DNA from: Blautia hydrogenotrophica DSM 10507
GTDB lineage: Bacteria > Bacillota > Clostridia > Lachnospirales > Lachnospiraceae
Length of the DNA stretch: 64,000 nt
NCBI RefSeq assembly: GCF_034356035.1
Contig: NZ_CP136423.1
Location: 1,922,001-1,986,000 of the forward strand
Reading direction: 5' to 3'
Below the pieces are notes generated by a model, which saw nothing but the letters and a program-made list of their open reading frames with translations, did not search any database and had not been told where the DNA came from. The first letter of the stretch is position 1. Every line of letters starts with the position of its first letter. The translations under genes and the position numbers were made by a program. Shown piece after piece: positions 23,846 to 31,866 of the stretch.

Positions 23846-24417
23846 CTATCTAGGAAGGTTCGTGTAAGCTCCCTCCCCTACAATTTTTCTATAGTTCTCT
23901 CGGTCTATATCTCCTTCTGTGGAAATACAAAGAACCCGGGATTCACGGTCCAATCTAAGCTGTCTGCGCAGCCAGAGCAACTCTTCTCTCTGCATAATCT
24001 CCACACCAAGCCCAGTGTGACCACGCCGCGCTCTCCGGAGATGACTCTCTGGTTCTTTCCCAGAGGATTTCCCAATATCCACAGAATCTCCCCTCCGATA
24101 GTACAGGGTTCTCCGCAGGCCAATCCGGCCATAATTGTCGCCATATCTCCAGTTACAGGGGGCAGTTTCCCATCGTCCGCTGTGGTTGTCCGGTACATAC
24201 AGTCGGCCTGGTTAGGTTCCACAATCACGATCGTCAATTTATCTTCCCCCGGATAGGGGTCTGAGAAATAGCTAGTCACTGCCACCACTGGGTGATGGCT
24301 GCCTCTGCTCCCAGGGCCCTGATATTTTCTAGACGCTCCTTGGCACTTCCCTTTGGCATATACACAACGCTCTTGTATCCCAACTGGCTAGCCGTTCAGG
24401 CAATACCCTGCAGGAGA
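23846..24417 (-). pseudogene. Decayed diaminopropionate ammonia-lyase (PLP enzyme)
   Basis: Fragments of DpaL/YgeX-type diaminopropionate ammonia-lyase appear in order across minus frames: GIA-stop-TASQLGYKSVVYMPKGSAKERLENIRALGAEA, then IVIVEPNQADCMYRTT, GDMATIMAGLACGEP, RVISGERGVVTLGL and a C-terminal LCISTEGDIDRENYRKIVGEG in another frame. A Trp codon has become TGA (GIA*TA). The N-terminal part with the PLP lysine is absent and an internal stretch is deleted. The remnant begins 5 bp after the flavodoxin stop codon. It once would have made pyruvate and ammonia from 2,3-diaminopropionate. Confidence 0.88.
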
Positions 24418-24421
24418 ACTC

Positions 24422-24919
24422 TTATTTTCTGGAAATTTCAATGGTCTTCTCAGCCACATCCGCACCGAAAGCTTCCAGTTCTTCCCGGGATGCCTCTAGG
24501 TTTTTACCCATTCCCATTGCTCCGATCTGAAAGTGATTCCGGTTTTTTCCGGACATACCAGAATAGACCAGCATTCCTTTCACTAGCATATGGCGTATCA
24601 TCTCCATGATGGCTGTATCAGTTCCACCTGTCAAAGACTGAGCCGTTACAAACGCAGCTCCCAGCTTTCCTTGTAAATTCACACGGAAACTGTTATCAAA
24701 CCAACGTTTCAGTTCCCAGCTCATGCTGGTAAAATACACCGGCGAACCGAAGATAACCGCCTCACACTCCTTTAGAAATTCTACATCCACTTCCCCTTCA
24801 CGGATATCCATCGTCCGCACCTGAATAAACGGATATTTACCTAGAATTCCGTCCTCGATAAACTCCGCGGCCACCTCCGTGTTTCCTGTCTTGCTGACAT
24901 ACACAATTCCTATCTTCAT
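24422..24919 (-). CDS. Flavodoxin-family FMN protein
   Basis: A 165-residue flavodoxin/NADPH-dependent reductase-like protein. The FMN loop is YVSKTGNTEVAAEFI at 8-22, and EAVIFGSPVYFTSMSWELKRWFDN is the second flavin-binding region. A GAMGMG stretch replaces the usual C-terminal loop. It would carry electrons in the cytoplasm. It precedes the DpaL remnant and follows the frameshifted flavodoxin-ferredoxin by 43 bp. It may belong to the same Rrf2-controlled transcript, since no clear terminator separates them. Confidence 0.86.
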   Translation of the reverse strand: MKIGIVYVSKTGNTEVAAEFIEDGILGKYPFIQVRTMDIREGEVDVEFLKECEAVIFGSPVYFTSMSWELKRWFDNSFRVNLQGKLGAAFVTAQSLTGGTDTAIMEMIRHMLVKGMLVYSGMSGKNRNHFQIGAMGMGKNLEASREELEAFGADVAEKTIEISRK

Positions 24920-24962
24920 CTCTGCCTCTAATCCAAATCCATCCTACTTCTTTTTTTCTGAC

Positions 24963-25717
24963 TCACAAAAAAACTTCATTCTCTCTTCGAACATCTTTCA
25001 GTGCACCAAGCTTCTGCTCCATAGTCTCCTGCAAAGGTGCCGGCAGTACCCTGGCATTTTCGGGGCAGGCCGCTGTACAGGCCATACACAGGATACATTT
25101 TTCTGCTTTGGTCTGAACAAAATCCTCGCAGACCCTAACTGCCTCTGTAGGACAAATGGCAGCGCAGGTTCCGCATCTCGTACAGGATGGCAGACAGATG
25201 GGTGTCGCCGGCATCTGCATCTGTGGCTTATAGGGTCGGTTGCCGGGAACTTCCACTTTCCCTGCCTGTCCATTCTCAACTTTTTTCAAAACTCTTCCGG
25301 CAAACGCTCTCAGTTCTTCTTTGTCCGCTCCATCCGGCCTTCCCGAGCCGACTTGCGGTGCCATAGAGTGTTGTGCCACAAACGCTCCGGAGGCGACGAT
25401 CTGAAAACCGCAGTCTGTAATCACATCATTTAGCTCTAACAGTGCATCCTCATAGGCCCTCGTTCCATATACCACAAGCGTGACAGCCCGTTTTCCCTGA
25501 CCACCCAGCTTTCGCAGTCTCTGTGCGGCAACGCCGGGGATTCTGCCGCCGAACACCGGGACAGCCACCACCGCAATTCAGCTTCATTTTTTCTGGTCTC
25601 CTTTTTCCCCAGATCCCAGGGACAGACCGTACGAGCAACTTCCCCGGCAAACACTTCTCCCACCTTTTTCGTTCCCCCTGTGGGACTGAAATAATAAAAA
25701 TCCACTTTTTCCAGCAT
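24963..25717 (-). pseudogene. Frameshifted EFR1-type flavodoxin-ferredoxin protein
   Basis: The N-terminal part (MLEKVDFYYFSPTGGTKKVGEVF from 25717, GGAGG before it) and the rest (VVAVPVFGGRIPGVAAQRLR onward) are in different frames. The break lies near 25570, at GAATTGCGGTGGTGGC, where one base seems to be missing. The remainder is intact: a flavodoxin fold, then two [4Fe-4S] motifs CTRCGTCAAICP and CILCMACTAACP, ending RRENEVFL. The protein would shuttle electrons between flavin and Fe-S partners. The promoter in front is a perfect consensus, so this could be a sequencing error, a recent loss, or programmed frameshifting. Confidence 0.82.
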
Positions 25718-25764
25718 TTTTCCTTTCCTCCTCCATAGAATCTCAACATTTACCATTGAAATCA

Positions 25765-25827
25765 GTTGTAATTTTATTTTTTACAACCATTATAGCTTTC
25801 CTTTGTTGTAATGTCAATATTTACATC
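25765..25827. promoter_or_regulatory. Divergent promoter with two Rrf2-type operators
   Basis: Two palindromes share the same spacing: GTTGTAA-N9-TTACAAC (25765-25787) and GTTGTAA-N9-TTACATC (25805-25827), 40 bp apart. On the minus strand a perfect promoter, TTGACA (25817-25812) and TATAAT (25794-25789) with 17 bp between, is covered by the second palindrome at the -35 and by the first just after the -10. On the plus strand TTTACA and TAAACT may drive the Rrf2 gene. This is the arrangement expected for repression and autoregulation. Confidence 0.78.
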
Positions 25828-25894
25828 AAAACCCATTTGTGCTAAACTACATATTAAAAAAGGAAACTTATCAGTCACAGCAGGAGGTGTGTAG

Positions 25895-26368
25895 ATGCGG
25901 CTCAACACAAAATATTCCATTGCCTTGCATTGTCTTGTATTTCTCGCAGAATACGGAGACCAGATGAAAGTCACCAGTGAAGTGCTCGCCAGAAGCACCG
26001 GGTGTAATCCGGTCATCATCCGCAACATTCTGGGAGCTTTGCAGAGAGAAAATTTCGTCACCATTGCTCGTGGCGTCGGCGGTGCACACTTAAACACTGA
26101 CCCAAAGAAACTCACTGTCTGGCAGGTCTACCAGGCTGTGGAACCGGAGGGGCTGGAACATTTTATGAACCTGCATCCCCACCCTTCTGGAAAATGCCCG
26201 GTAGGACGTCGGATTGCGGAGGTACTCTCTCACCCGTATCAGCAGATCGAGGAAGCCATACAGCAGACCATGGAGAACATCACTCTCCAACAGCTTCTGG
26301 ACTGTTACCATGACAACGACGACATCCATTTCGACTATGAACCTGACAAAGACGAACTGGAATCTTAG
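25895..26368 (+). CDS. Rrf2-family transcriptional regulator
   Basis: A 157-residue Rrf2 regulator: MRLNTKYSIALHCLVFLA, a winged-helix with STGCNPVIIRNILGALQREN, and ARGVGGAHLNTDPKKLTVWQVYQAVE. Unlike IscR it lacks the three-Cys cluster motif and has only a Cys in SGKCPVG, so it more likely belongs to the YwnA/CymR-like group that senses a small molecule or redox state. It has an acidic C-terminal tail. AGGAGG precedes the ATG. The two palindromes in the divergent promoter are its likely sites. Confidence 0.87.
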   Translation: MRLNTKYSIALHCLVFLAEYGDQMKVTSEVLARSTGCNPVIIRNILGALQRENFVTIARGVGGAHLNTDPKKLTVWQVYQAVEPEGLEHFMNLHPHPSGKCPVGRRIAEVLSHPYQQIEEAIQQTMENITLQQLLDCYHDNDDIHFDYEPDKDELES

Positions 26369-26383
26369 ACAAGGAGAAAAAAC

Positions 26384-27049
26384 ATGCAAAAAGCAATTTT
26401 TATGGATTACTATGGAACCGTCGCCCATGAACTAGGCCCCATCGCCCAAAAGGTCGTCAAGAGAATCTATGAGACCGGCACTGCCGCCTCCATGGAAGCC
26501 ATTCTCGGCTTCTGGTGGAAAATCTTCCGGGAACGGCTCAGCCTTGCCAACGGTGAAAAATTCCGCTCTCAACACGACGTGGCCATGGAATGCTTTTGTC
26601 ACATCACAGAACACTTTCAGAGCACCGAAGACCCCAGAGAGCTTCTGGCACAGATGGAGGAACACTGGCGCACCACCGATATCTACCCGGATGTCCCCGG
26701 ATTTCTAGAAGAGGTCCGGCTGCCTGTGTACTTTGTGACAAACTGTGATGATGACTACGTGCTCGCCAATATCCAAAAACACCGCCTTCACCCAGCTGGA
26801 ATCATCACCAGCGAGCAGGCGAAATTTTCCAAACCCCGGAAAGAAATTTTCCTGTACGCACTGGAAAAGACCGGACTCTCCCACGAGGAAGTCATCCACA
26901 TCGGAGATTCCATCTCTGGTGACGTAAAATGCCCTACTTCTGTGGGAATCCAGGCAATCTGGCTCAACCGGGAGCATAGAGAGGTCCCGGAGGGAGTTTC
27001 TAGTGCCTCCGGCTTGCAGGAAATTCTGCCTATGCTCTCTCAGAGATAA
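26384..27049 (+). CDS. HAD-superfamily hydrolase
   Basis: A 221-residue HAD hydrolase. Motif I is MDYYGT: the nucleophile Asp8 is present, but the second Asp of the common DxDGT is Tyr10, as in haloacid dehalogenase-type members (DxYGT). Motif II is VTNCDDDYV, the lysine lies in KFSKPRKEIF, and motif IV is IGDSISGDVKC. It starts 15 bp after the Rrf2 gene and probably shares its transcript. Substrate unknown; a phosphatase role is less certain than usual because of the Tyr. Confidence 0.85.
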   Translation: MQKAIFMDYYGTVAHELGPIAQKVVKRIYETGTAASMEAILGFWWKIFRERLSLANGEKFRSQHDVAMECFCHITEHFQSTEDPRELLAQMEEHWRTTDIYPDVPGFLEEVRLPVYFVTNCDDDYVLANIQKHRLHPAGIITSEQAKFSKPRKEIFLYALEKTGLSHEEVIHIGDSISGDVKCPTSVGIQAIWLNREHREVPEGVSSASGLQEILPMLSQR

Positions 27050-27145
27050 AAAAGAATCTTCAGGTTTGTTTTGCCTAATTTTTTTTACAGATAACAATTA
27101 ATGAAAGAAAAAGCCATTGGATGGAAGCTGGTGTAAATAGCGCGA

Positions 27146-27183
27146 GGGCATCACAAAAGTCTTCCACGGCTTTTGTGACACCC
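27146..27183. terminator. Hairpin between HAD and HelD-like genes
   Basis: GGGCATCACAAAAG pairs with CTTTTGTGACACCC, 12 of 14 positions, with a 10-nt loop, just after the stop of the minus-strand gene. There is no U-run on either side. It is a likely but weak end signal for convergent transcripts. Confidence 0.55.
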
Positions 27184-27189
27184 TCTTTG

Positions 27190-29232
27190 TCAGCTCTGCA
27201 CAGTCTCATAGACATAGAGCTCATGAAGCGCTCTAGTCGCCATGATATACTTCGCCTGACAATACAGGGGATGGCTCTGCCATTCCCCACAGATCGCAAA
27301 CACTTGGTCAAACTCCAACCCCTTAGCCAGATAGAACGTAGTAACCGTGAGCCCTTTGTGAAAATTCGTGCTCTCCTTGTCCACATAGGTGCAGAAAAAT
27401 CTTTCTTCCTGGCGAAGCCTCTTTGAAAAGTACGCTGCCGCTCTCCTAGCCTCCTCTTGGGTCATAGTGATCACCGCTGCCGTCTCGAATTCTTCCTCTC
27501 CCAGCTTTAACCGCTCCCAGATCTCGCCGCAGGCTCTTTCCAAGTCTGTAAAACAGATTTCTTCCACGGGCCGACCATGGCGCTCGAATAGTTCCATATC
27601 TGTGATTCCTGACAAGCTATTGGCATATCCAGCAATCTCCACGGTATTCCGGTAACTTTTATTCATCACAATCCTACGGATTCCCCGTCCGAAGATCTTA
27701 GACAAAAAACTTGTGACATCCCGCGCACGCTCACCGATTGTCTGGGCCCGATCACCTAAGATCGTCATCTTACACTGGAACATTTTCTCCAAAATTCGAT
27801 ACTGCATCGGCGAATAGTCCTGCATCTCGTCAATCACCAGGTGCTTAATCAGCCCACGCTTTGGGCAGGTACACAGCTGATATTTCAAATAGAGCACTGG
27901 ATAGACATCTTCATACTGCAACCTGCGTTTTTCCCAGGGCACCTTGGCAAGCGTCTCATAACCAAAATCTTCCAAAAACCAATTGTAAATATCATAGAGA
28001 TCTGTCGTCACATACATCCCCTGAAACTGCTCTTCTAGATTCACCCTGACATCGTCCGATAAATCCCGTCCAAGGCTGGTCTCGTACTCATCAATCAAAT
28101 ACTCGGCCACCGCATCCATTCTAGACAGCAGGGGAAAGTCCGGAAATTTATAATAAAACATCTCCATAACCCGGTTGGCAGATACACGAAAACTTCTATA
28201 CTCCACCTTTTCAAAACGCATTAGTCTGTCTTCTAGTTCCAGTACGAACTGGTCCAGCTCTCCCATGAAAGCCTCCGACTGCTTTCGATCACCTGCCTGC
28301 TGTTCCTCGGATTCCAGAAACATCCGTTCAATCTGATCGTATTTCTCCTCACAATCTGAGACTACTTCTCTCAGCTCCCGATAAGCAAACAGATCAAAGC
28401 TCATCTCCTGAATATTTTCTTCTCCCAACTCAGGAAGGATATGGGAAATGTAATCGGAAAACACTTGATTCGGAGATAATACCAGGATATTCGACGATTT
28501 CAGATGTTCCCGGTCATGGTACAATAGATATGCGATACGGTGAAGGGCCACCGAAGTTTTCCCACTACCTGCCACCCCTTGAATCACCAGAATCCGATCC
28601 TGAGTATTTCGGATAATCGCATTTTGTTCTCTTTGAATCGTCCGTATAATATTTTTCAGCTTGATATCTCCATTGGCTCCTAATTCCGCCTTCAAGACCT
28701 CATCATCAATCTTCAGATCACTCTCAAACGCGTAAATCAACTTACCTTTTTGAATTTTATACTGCCATTTGGAAGTAATCTCTCCGCTCAGCAGTCCGCC
28801 GGGAGCCTGGTATGCGGCAGGCCCTTTGTCATAGTCGTAAAACAGGCCGCTCACCGGAGCTCTCCAGTCGTAGATCAGAGGTATCCTCCCCGCCTCCTCG
28901 GCAAAATTTCCAATTCCAATATAAAAGGTCTCCGCTTCTTCCTCTCCCTCATACAGAAAATCCACTCTTCCAAAAAACGGGGAATCCAGCATTCTGCGAA
29001 ACCGGTGCCGCAGAATTTTCTGTTCCTGGTTTGCGTTCACCTGATTCAGCAATGCCTGGCGGTTGTCGAACTCCTCGTAGCCATACTGGTCCATCTCTGT
29101 GTAATTCTCCCAGTAGTAGTCATGCATCTGTTCGATCTCCCGCTCTCCTTCCTTCAAAGAACTGTCGATCCTCTCTATCCGTCTCCTTAACTTCTCCAAG
29201 ACTAGTTTCAGATACTCTGTGACATTTTCCAT
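27190..29232 (-). CDS. helD: HelD-like UvrD-family ATPase
   Basis: A 680-residue ATPase of the HelD group. HelD proteins bind RNA polymerase and use ATP to release it from stalled complexes. Residues 1-85 form the charged coiled coil, followed by IPLIYDWRAPVSGLFYDYD, the conserved HelD insert. Walker A is GVAGSGKT at 219-226, with IAYLLY after it; VIDEMQDYSPMQYRILEKMF is Walker B. The C-terminal RecA half ends in YIMATRALHELYV. Similarity to HelD rather than to UvrD or Rep is judged by the DWRAP insert and the N-terminal arm. It is transcribed alone. Confidence 0.85.
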   Translation of the reverse strand: MENVTEYLKLVLEKLRRRIERIDSSLKEGEREIEQMHDYYWENYTEMDQYGYEEFDNRQALLNQVNANQEQKILRHRFRRMLDSPFFGRVDFLYEGEEEAETFYIGIGNFAEEAGRIPLIYDWRAPVSGLFYDYDKGPAAYQAPGGLLSGEITSKWQYKIQKGKLIYAFESDLKIDDEVLKAELGANGDIKLKNIIRTIQREQNAIIRNTQDRILVIQGVAGSGKTSVALHRIAYLLYHDREHLKSSNILVLSPNQVFSDYISHILPELGEENIQEMSFDLFAYRELREVVSDCEEKYDQIERMFLESEEQQAGDRKQSEAFMGELDQFVLELEDRLMRFEKVEYRSFRVSANRVMEMFYYKFPDFPLLSRMDAVAEYLIDEYETSLGRDLSDDVRVNLEEQFQGMYVTTDLYDIYNWFLEDFGYETLAKVPWEKRRLQYEDVYPVLYLKYQLCTCPKRGLIKHLVIDEMQDYSPMQYRILEKMFQCKMTILGDRAQTIGERARDVTSFLSKIFGRGIRRIVMNKSYRNTVEIAGYANSLSGITDMELFERHGRPVEEICFTDLERACGEIWERLKLGEEEFETAAVITMTQEEARRAAAYFSKRLRQEERFFCTYVDKESTNFHKGLTVTTFYLAKGLEFDQVFAICGEWQSHPLYCQAKYIMATRALHELYVYETVQS

Positions 29233-29422
29233 TGCATTTCTCCTCTTTATATTTGAAACTCTTCCGATTTTTACACTACCTTTTTCTCCATGTCTATTTG
29301 GAAATTACTCGAATGGGTGAACTATAACTTTTCACATTATATAGTATCTGTCTTCATCCTGCAAGCATATCCGAATATCTTCAACTCCTCATAAATTTTC
29401 AAAGTGACACGTCTTTCTTTAA

Positions 29423-29613
29423 GAACAAAGTGGGCAAGCCCACTTCAGCTCCCCCATCCCCTCAATCTTTGAGGGGCGCGTCCCACTTTGCGCGCCGCCG
29501 CAACACCGCCTTGCGGTGCACTACCTTGTTGCGGCGTGTGCATCCCTAGCGGAGCGTTTTTGTAATAGGAAAGGGCCTTCACGCATTAGCGTGACAAGGT
29601 CTTTCCTATTACA
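29423..29613. repeat. 191-bp structured repeat, tandem copy 3
   Basis: The first of two back-to-back copies with a period of 191 bp. Hairpins in order: AAGTGGGC-AA-GCCCACTT; CCCCTCA-atct-TTGAGGGG; CGCCGCAAC with GTTGCGGCG around an inner CACCGC/GCGGTG; and TAATAGGAAAG with CTTTCCTATTA around CACGC/GCGTG. No reading frame is convincing. Related copies lie at 16187 and 20163. Confidence 0.88.
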
Positions 29614-29804
29614 GAACAAAGTGGGCAAGCCCACTTCAGCTCCCCCATCCCCTCAATCTTTGAGGGGCGCGTCCCACTTTGCGCGCCGCCACAACACCGC
29701 CTTGTGGTGCACTACCTTATTGCGGCGTGCGCATCCTTAGCGGAGCGTTTTTGTAATAGGAAGGAGCTTTCTCGCATTAGTGTGACAAAGTCTTTCCTAT
29801 TACA
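29614..29804. repeat. 191-bp structured repeat, tandem copy 4
   Basis: It is about 90 per cent identical to copy 3 by eye, with changes such as GCGGTG to GTGGTG and GCGTG to GTGTG that mostly keep pairing by wobble. It fills the gap between helD and the kinase gene, whose terminator follows directly. Confidence 0.88.
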
Positions 29805-29810
29805 CAAAAA

Positions 29811-29871
29811 AGGTTTTAAACAACTATTTCTAAGTCATAAAAACCTATGACTAAAAAGCCGTTTAAAACCT
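29811..29871 (-). terminator. Terminator of the hydantoin operon
   Basis: AGGTTTTAAAC/GTTTAAAACCT arms enclose a second AGTCATA/TATGACT stem. On the minus strand the structure is followed by TTTTTTGTG. It lies 35 bp after the kinase stop codon and should end the ten-gene operon. Confidence 0.82.
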
Positions 29872-29905
29872 CTTTCACCTTTGGTCAACCGTCACACTCT
29901 CACAG

Positions 29906-30862
29906 CTATGCAAGCAATCTGACGTGCTCTAAATATTCCTCTAATTCTAATTTCGTTGGCAAATCATGATTATCCGTTTTTGAAGTCACGATAATGGCTC
30001 CCATTGCATTGCCCCTCACTACAGAGTCATGTATGGAAAGATTTTCCAAAATTCCACTTAGAAATCCGGAAGCGAACGCATCTCCTGCTCCAATTGTATC
30101 AATCACTCGACTTACAGAAAATCCTTTCACATACGCGCCAACTCCATCGGAAGTTTTATAATACGCTCCTAGAGCTCCCAGTTTTATTACAACAACTTGT
30201 ACACCTTTTTCCAAATAAAAGTCAGCGATATCTTCTACACGCTCTTTCTTTGTCAGGATTTTCCCTTCTGCAATGCCGGGAAGAATGATCTCACTACGGA
30301 ATGCTATGCGGTTTAAAACACTGCGCATTTCCTCTTCTGACTTCCACAAGTTACGCCGGATATTGGGGTCAAAAGTAACTTTCATTTTACATTGTTGAGC
30401 CTTCTCTATCGCCCAAAAGCAGGCCTCTTGACTACTCTTCGACAAAGCTGCCGTAATCCCGCTGACATGCAAAATTTTAGCATTTTCAAAATTTGTTTTT
30501 TTCATATCGCAGATATCTATATGGGAAGCGGCAGAATTCTGTCTAAAATAAAATACTTTAGGATCCCCCGTTTTGACCTTTGACTTTATATAGGAACCGG
30601 TCAAATAGTTGGAATCCATATACACTCCACTATCGTCAATCTTTTCTTTATGAATAAAATCCAAAATGTATTCACCATAAGGATCTTTTCCCAGTCTCGT
30701 CACATATTTCACTTTGTGCCCCAGACGAGTAAGTCCCACTGCCACATTTAATTCCGCCCCCGCAAGCCCTCTAGAATAGCGGGAAACATCTTTAAACTCA
30801 CCTTCTTTTGATGCAATAAAAACCACCATCGCCTCTCCAAAGGTTATCACATCAATCAACAC
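29906..30862 (-). CDS. PfkB-family sugar-acid kinase (2-keto-3-deoxygluconate kinase-like)
   Basis: A 318-residue PfkB kinase. The N-terminal GEAMVVFIA and GGAELNVAVGLTRLG-like segment (LAGAELNVAVGLTRLG) resemble KDG kinases, and the ATP/anion-hole motif DTIGAGDAFASGFLSG is intact with its catalytic Asp. KDG kinases phosphorylate 2-keto-3-deoxy acids at C6, making the substrate of KDPG aldolase, which is encoded two genes upstream. The start is a GTG with AGGAGG before it. It is the last gene of the hydantoin operon, ahead of its terminator. Substrate is inferred from context. Confidence 0.85.
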   Translation of the reverse strand: MLIDVITFGEAMVVFIASKEGEFKDVSRYSRGLAGAELNVAVGLTRLGHKVKYVTRLGKDPYGEYILDFIHKEKIDDSGVYMDSNYLTGSYIKSKVKTGDPKVFYFRQNSAASHIDICDMKKTNFENAKILHVSGITAALSKSSQEACFWAIEKAQQCKMKVTFDPNIRRNLWKSEEEMRSVLNRIAFRSEIILPGIAEGKILTKKERVEDIADFYLEKGVQVVVIKLGALGAYYKTSDGVGAYVKGFSVSRVIDTIGAGDAFASGFLSGILENLSIHDSVVRGNAMGAIIVTSKTDNHDLPTKLELEEYLEHVRLLA

Positions 30863-30991
30863 ACATACCTCCTATGTATAATAACTTTCAACCTTATTGT
30901 CAGATTTACAAAGCTTATATTTGTGTGTCAGTCAATGGTAGAATAGTTCTCTTTGATACTTAACAGAATAGGTATGATATTTTTTTAACGA

Positions 30992-31750
30992 TTATCTATA
31001 CCCCATACTTCTGGATATTTTTTTTGCACATTTCTTGACACACTCGCCTATTTTTTCTATTTTTTCTTTGGGAAACATGTCCAAAAAACCTGCAGCGCTG
31101 ACTGCTGCTATCATATTCCCTCTGTAATCAAAAATTGGTGCCGCTACACATCGAACCCCAATCTCATTTTCCTCATCATCAATCGAGTATCCTCTTTGTT
31201 TTGTGACATATAAATCTTGCAGCAGTTCTGAGTACCCCGTACAAGTCTTCTCTGTAATCGCAGGCAAACCTCGTCTATGTACAATAGACTCGACTTCCTT
31301 TTCACTTAGACCAGAAAGCATTGCTTTACCCAATCCTGTTGCGTGCATATACGCGCGTTTGCCAATTTGTGAATACATACGGATGTTGCTGAAAGAACTA
31401 ATTTTTTCCAGATATACTACTTCTCCCTCATCCATAGTTCCTAAATGCACAATCATACCTGTCTGTGCACGCAGTTCTTCCAAAAAAGGAAGTGCCTCCG
31501 TTTTCAACTGTAAATTGTTGAGATACAGACTGCACAAATCTACCATTCTCATCCCGATTCTATAATAGTTATTTTTATTTTTTTCCACATATCCGTGTTC
31601 CGCCAGTGTAGCAAGAATCCGGCTGACAGTACTCTTATTCAAGCCTAATTGTGCAGACAATTCTTTCACTAACATTCCTTCCGGTTTGTTTCCCAAAGCT
31701 TCTAAAATTTCGAAAGCTCGGTCTATTGATTGTACTGTTGGCGTAGACAT
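30992..31750 (-). CDS. IclR-family transcriptional regulator
   Basis: A 252-residue IclR regulator with an N-terminal winged helix (SIDRAFEILEALG, LSAQLGLNKSTVSRILATLAEHGYV) and a C-terminal effector domain (TGMIVHLGTMDEGEVVYLEKI, GYSIDDEENEIGVRCVAAPIFD). The start at 31750 has AGGAGA upstream; the longer frame runs into the promoter. IclR relatives such as KdgR bind 2-keto-3-deoxy acids. It lies inside the operon between aldolase and kinase, and the TTCATA-T-TATGAA palindromes at 40974-41046 are likely targets. Confidence 0.87.
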   Translation of the reverse strand: MSTPTVQSIDRAFEILEALGNKPEGMLVKELSAQLGLNKSTVSRILATLAEHGYVEKNKNNYYRIGMRMVDLCSLYLNNLQLKTEALPFLEELRAQTGMIVHLGTMDEGEVVYLEKISSFSNIRMYSQIGKRAYMHATGLGKAMLSGLSEKEVESIVHRRGLPAITEKTCTGYSELLQDLYVTKQRGYSIDDEENEIGVRCVAAPIFDYRGNMIAAVSAAGFLDMFPKEKIEKIGECVKKCAKKISRSMGYR

Positions 31751-31866
31751 ATATCTTTCTCCTATAATTGTATTTTGCATTATTATACCATATCTTGGAA
31801 GTTCAACCAATAGACCCCCTTGCAAATGTCCTAAATTTTGAATATTATAATTACGCTTATATTTCT

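Noticed and set aside
23837..24256. A plus-strand frame opposite the DpaL remnant as a coding region
   Set aside because: It lies opposite clear DpaL fragments, has no family resemblance and begins inside the MATE terminator.
29423..29804. Tandem 191-bp repeat as a CRISPR array
   Set aside because: The period is far too long, there are no unique spacers, and no cas genes are nearby. The copies are similar over their whole length.
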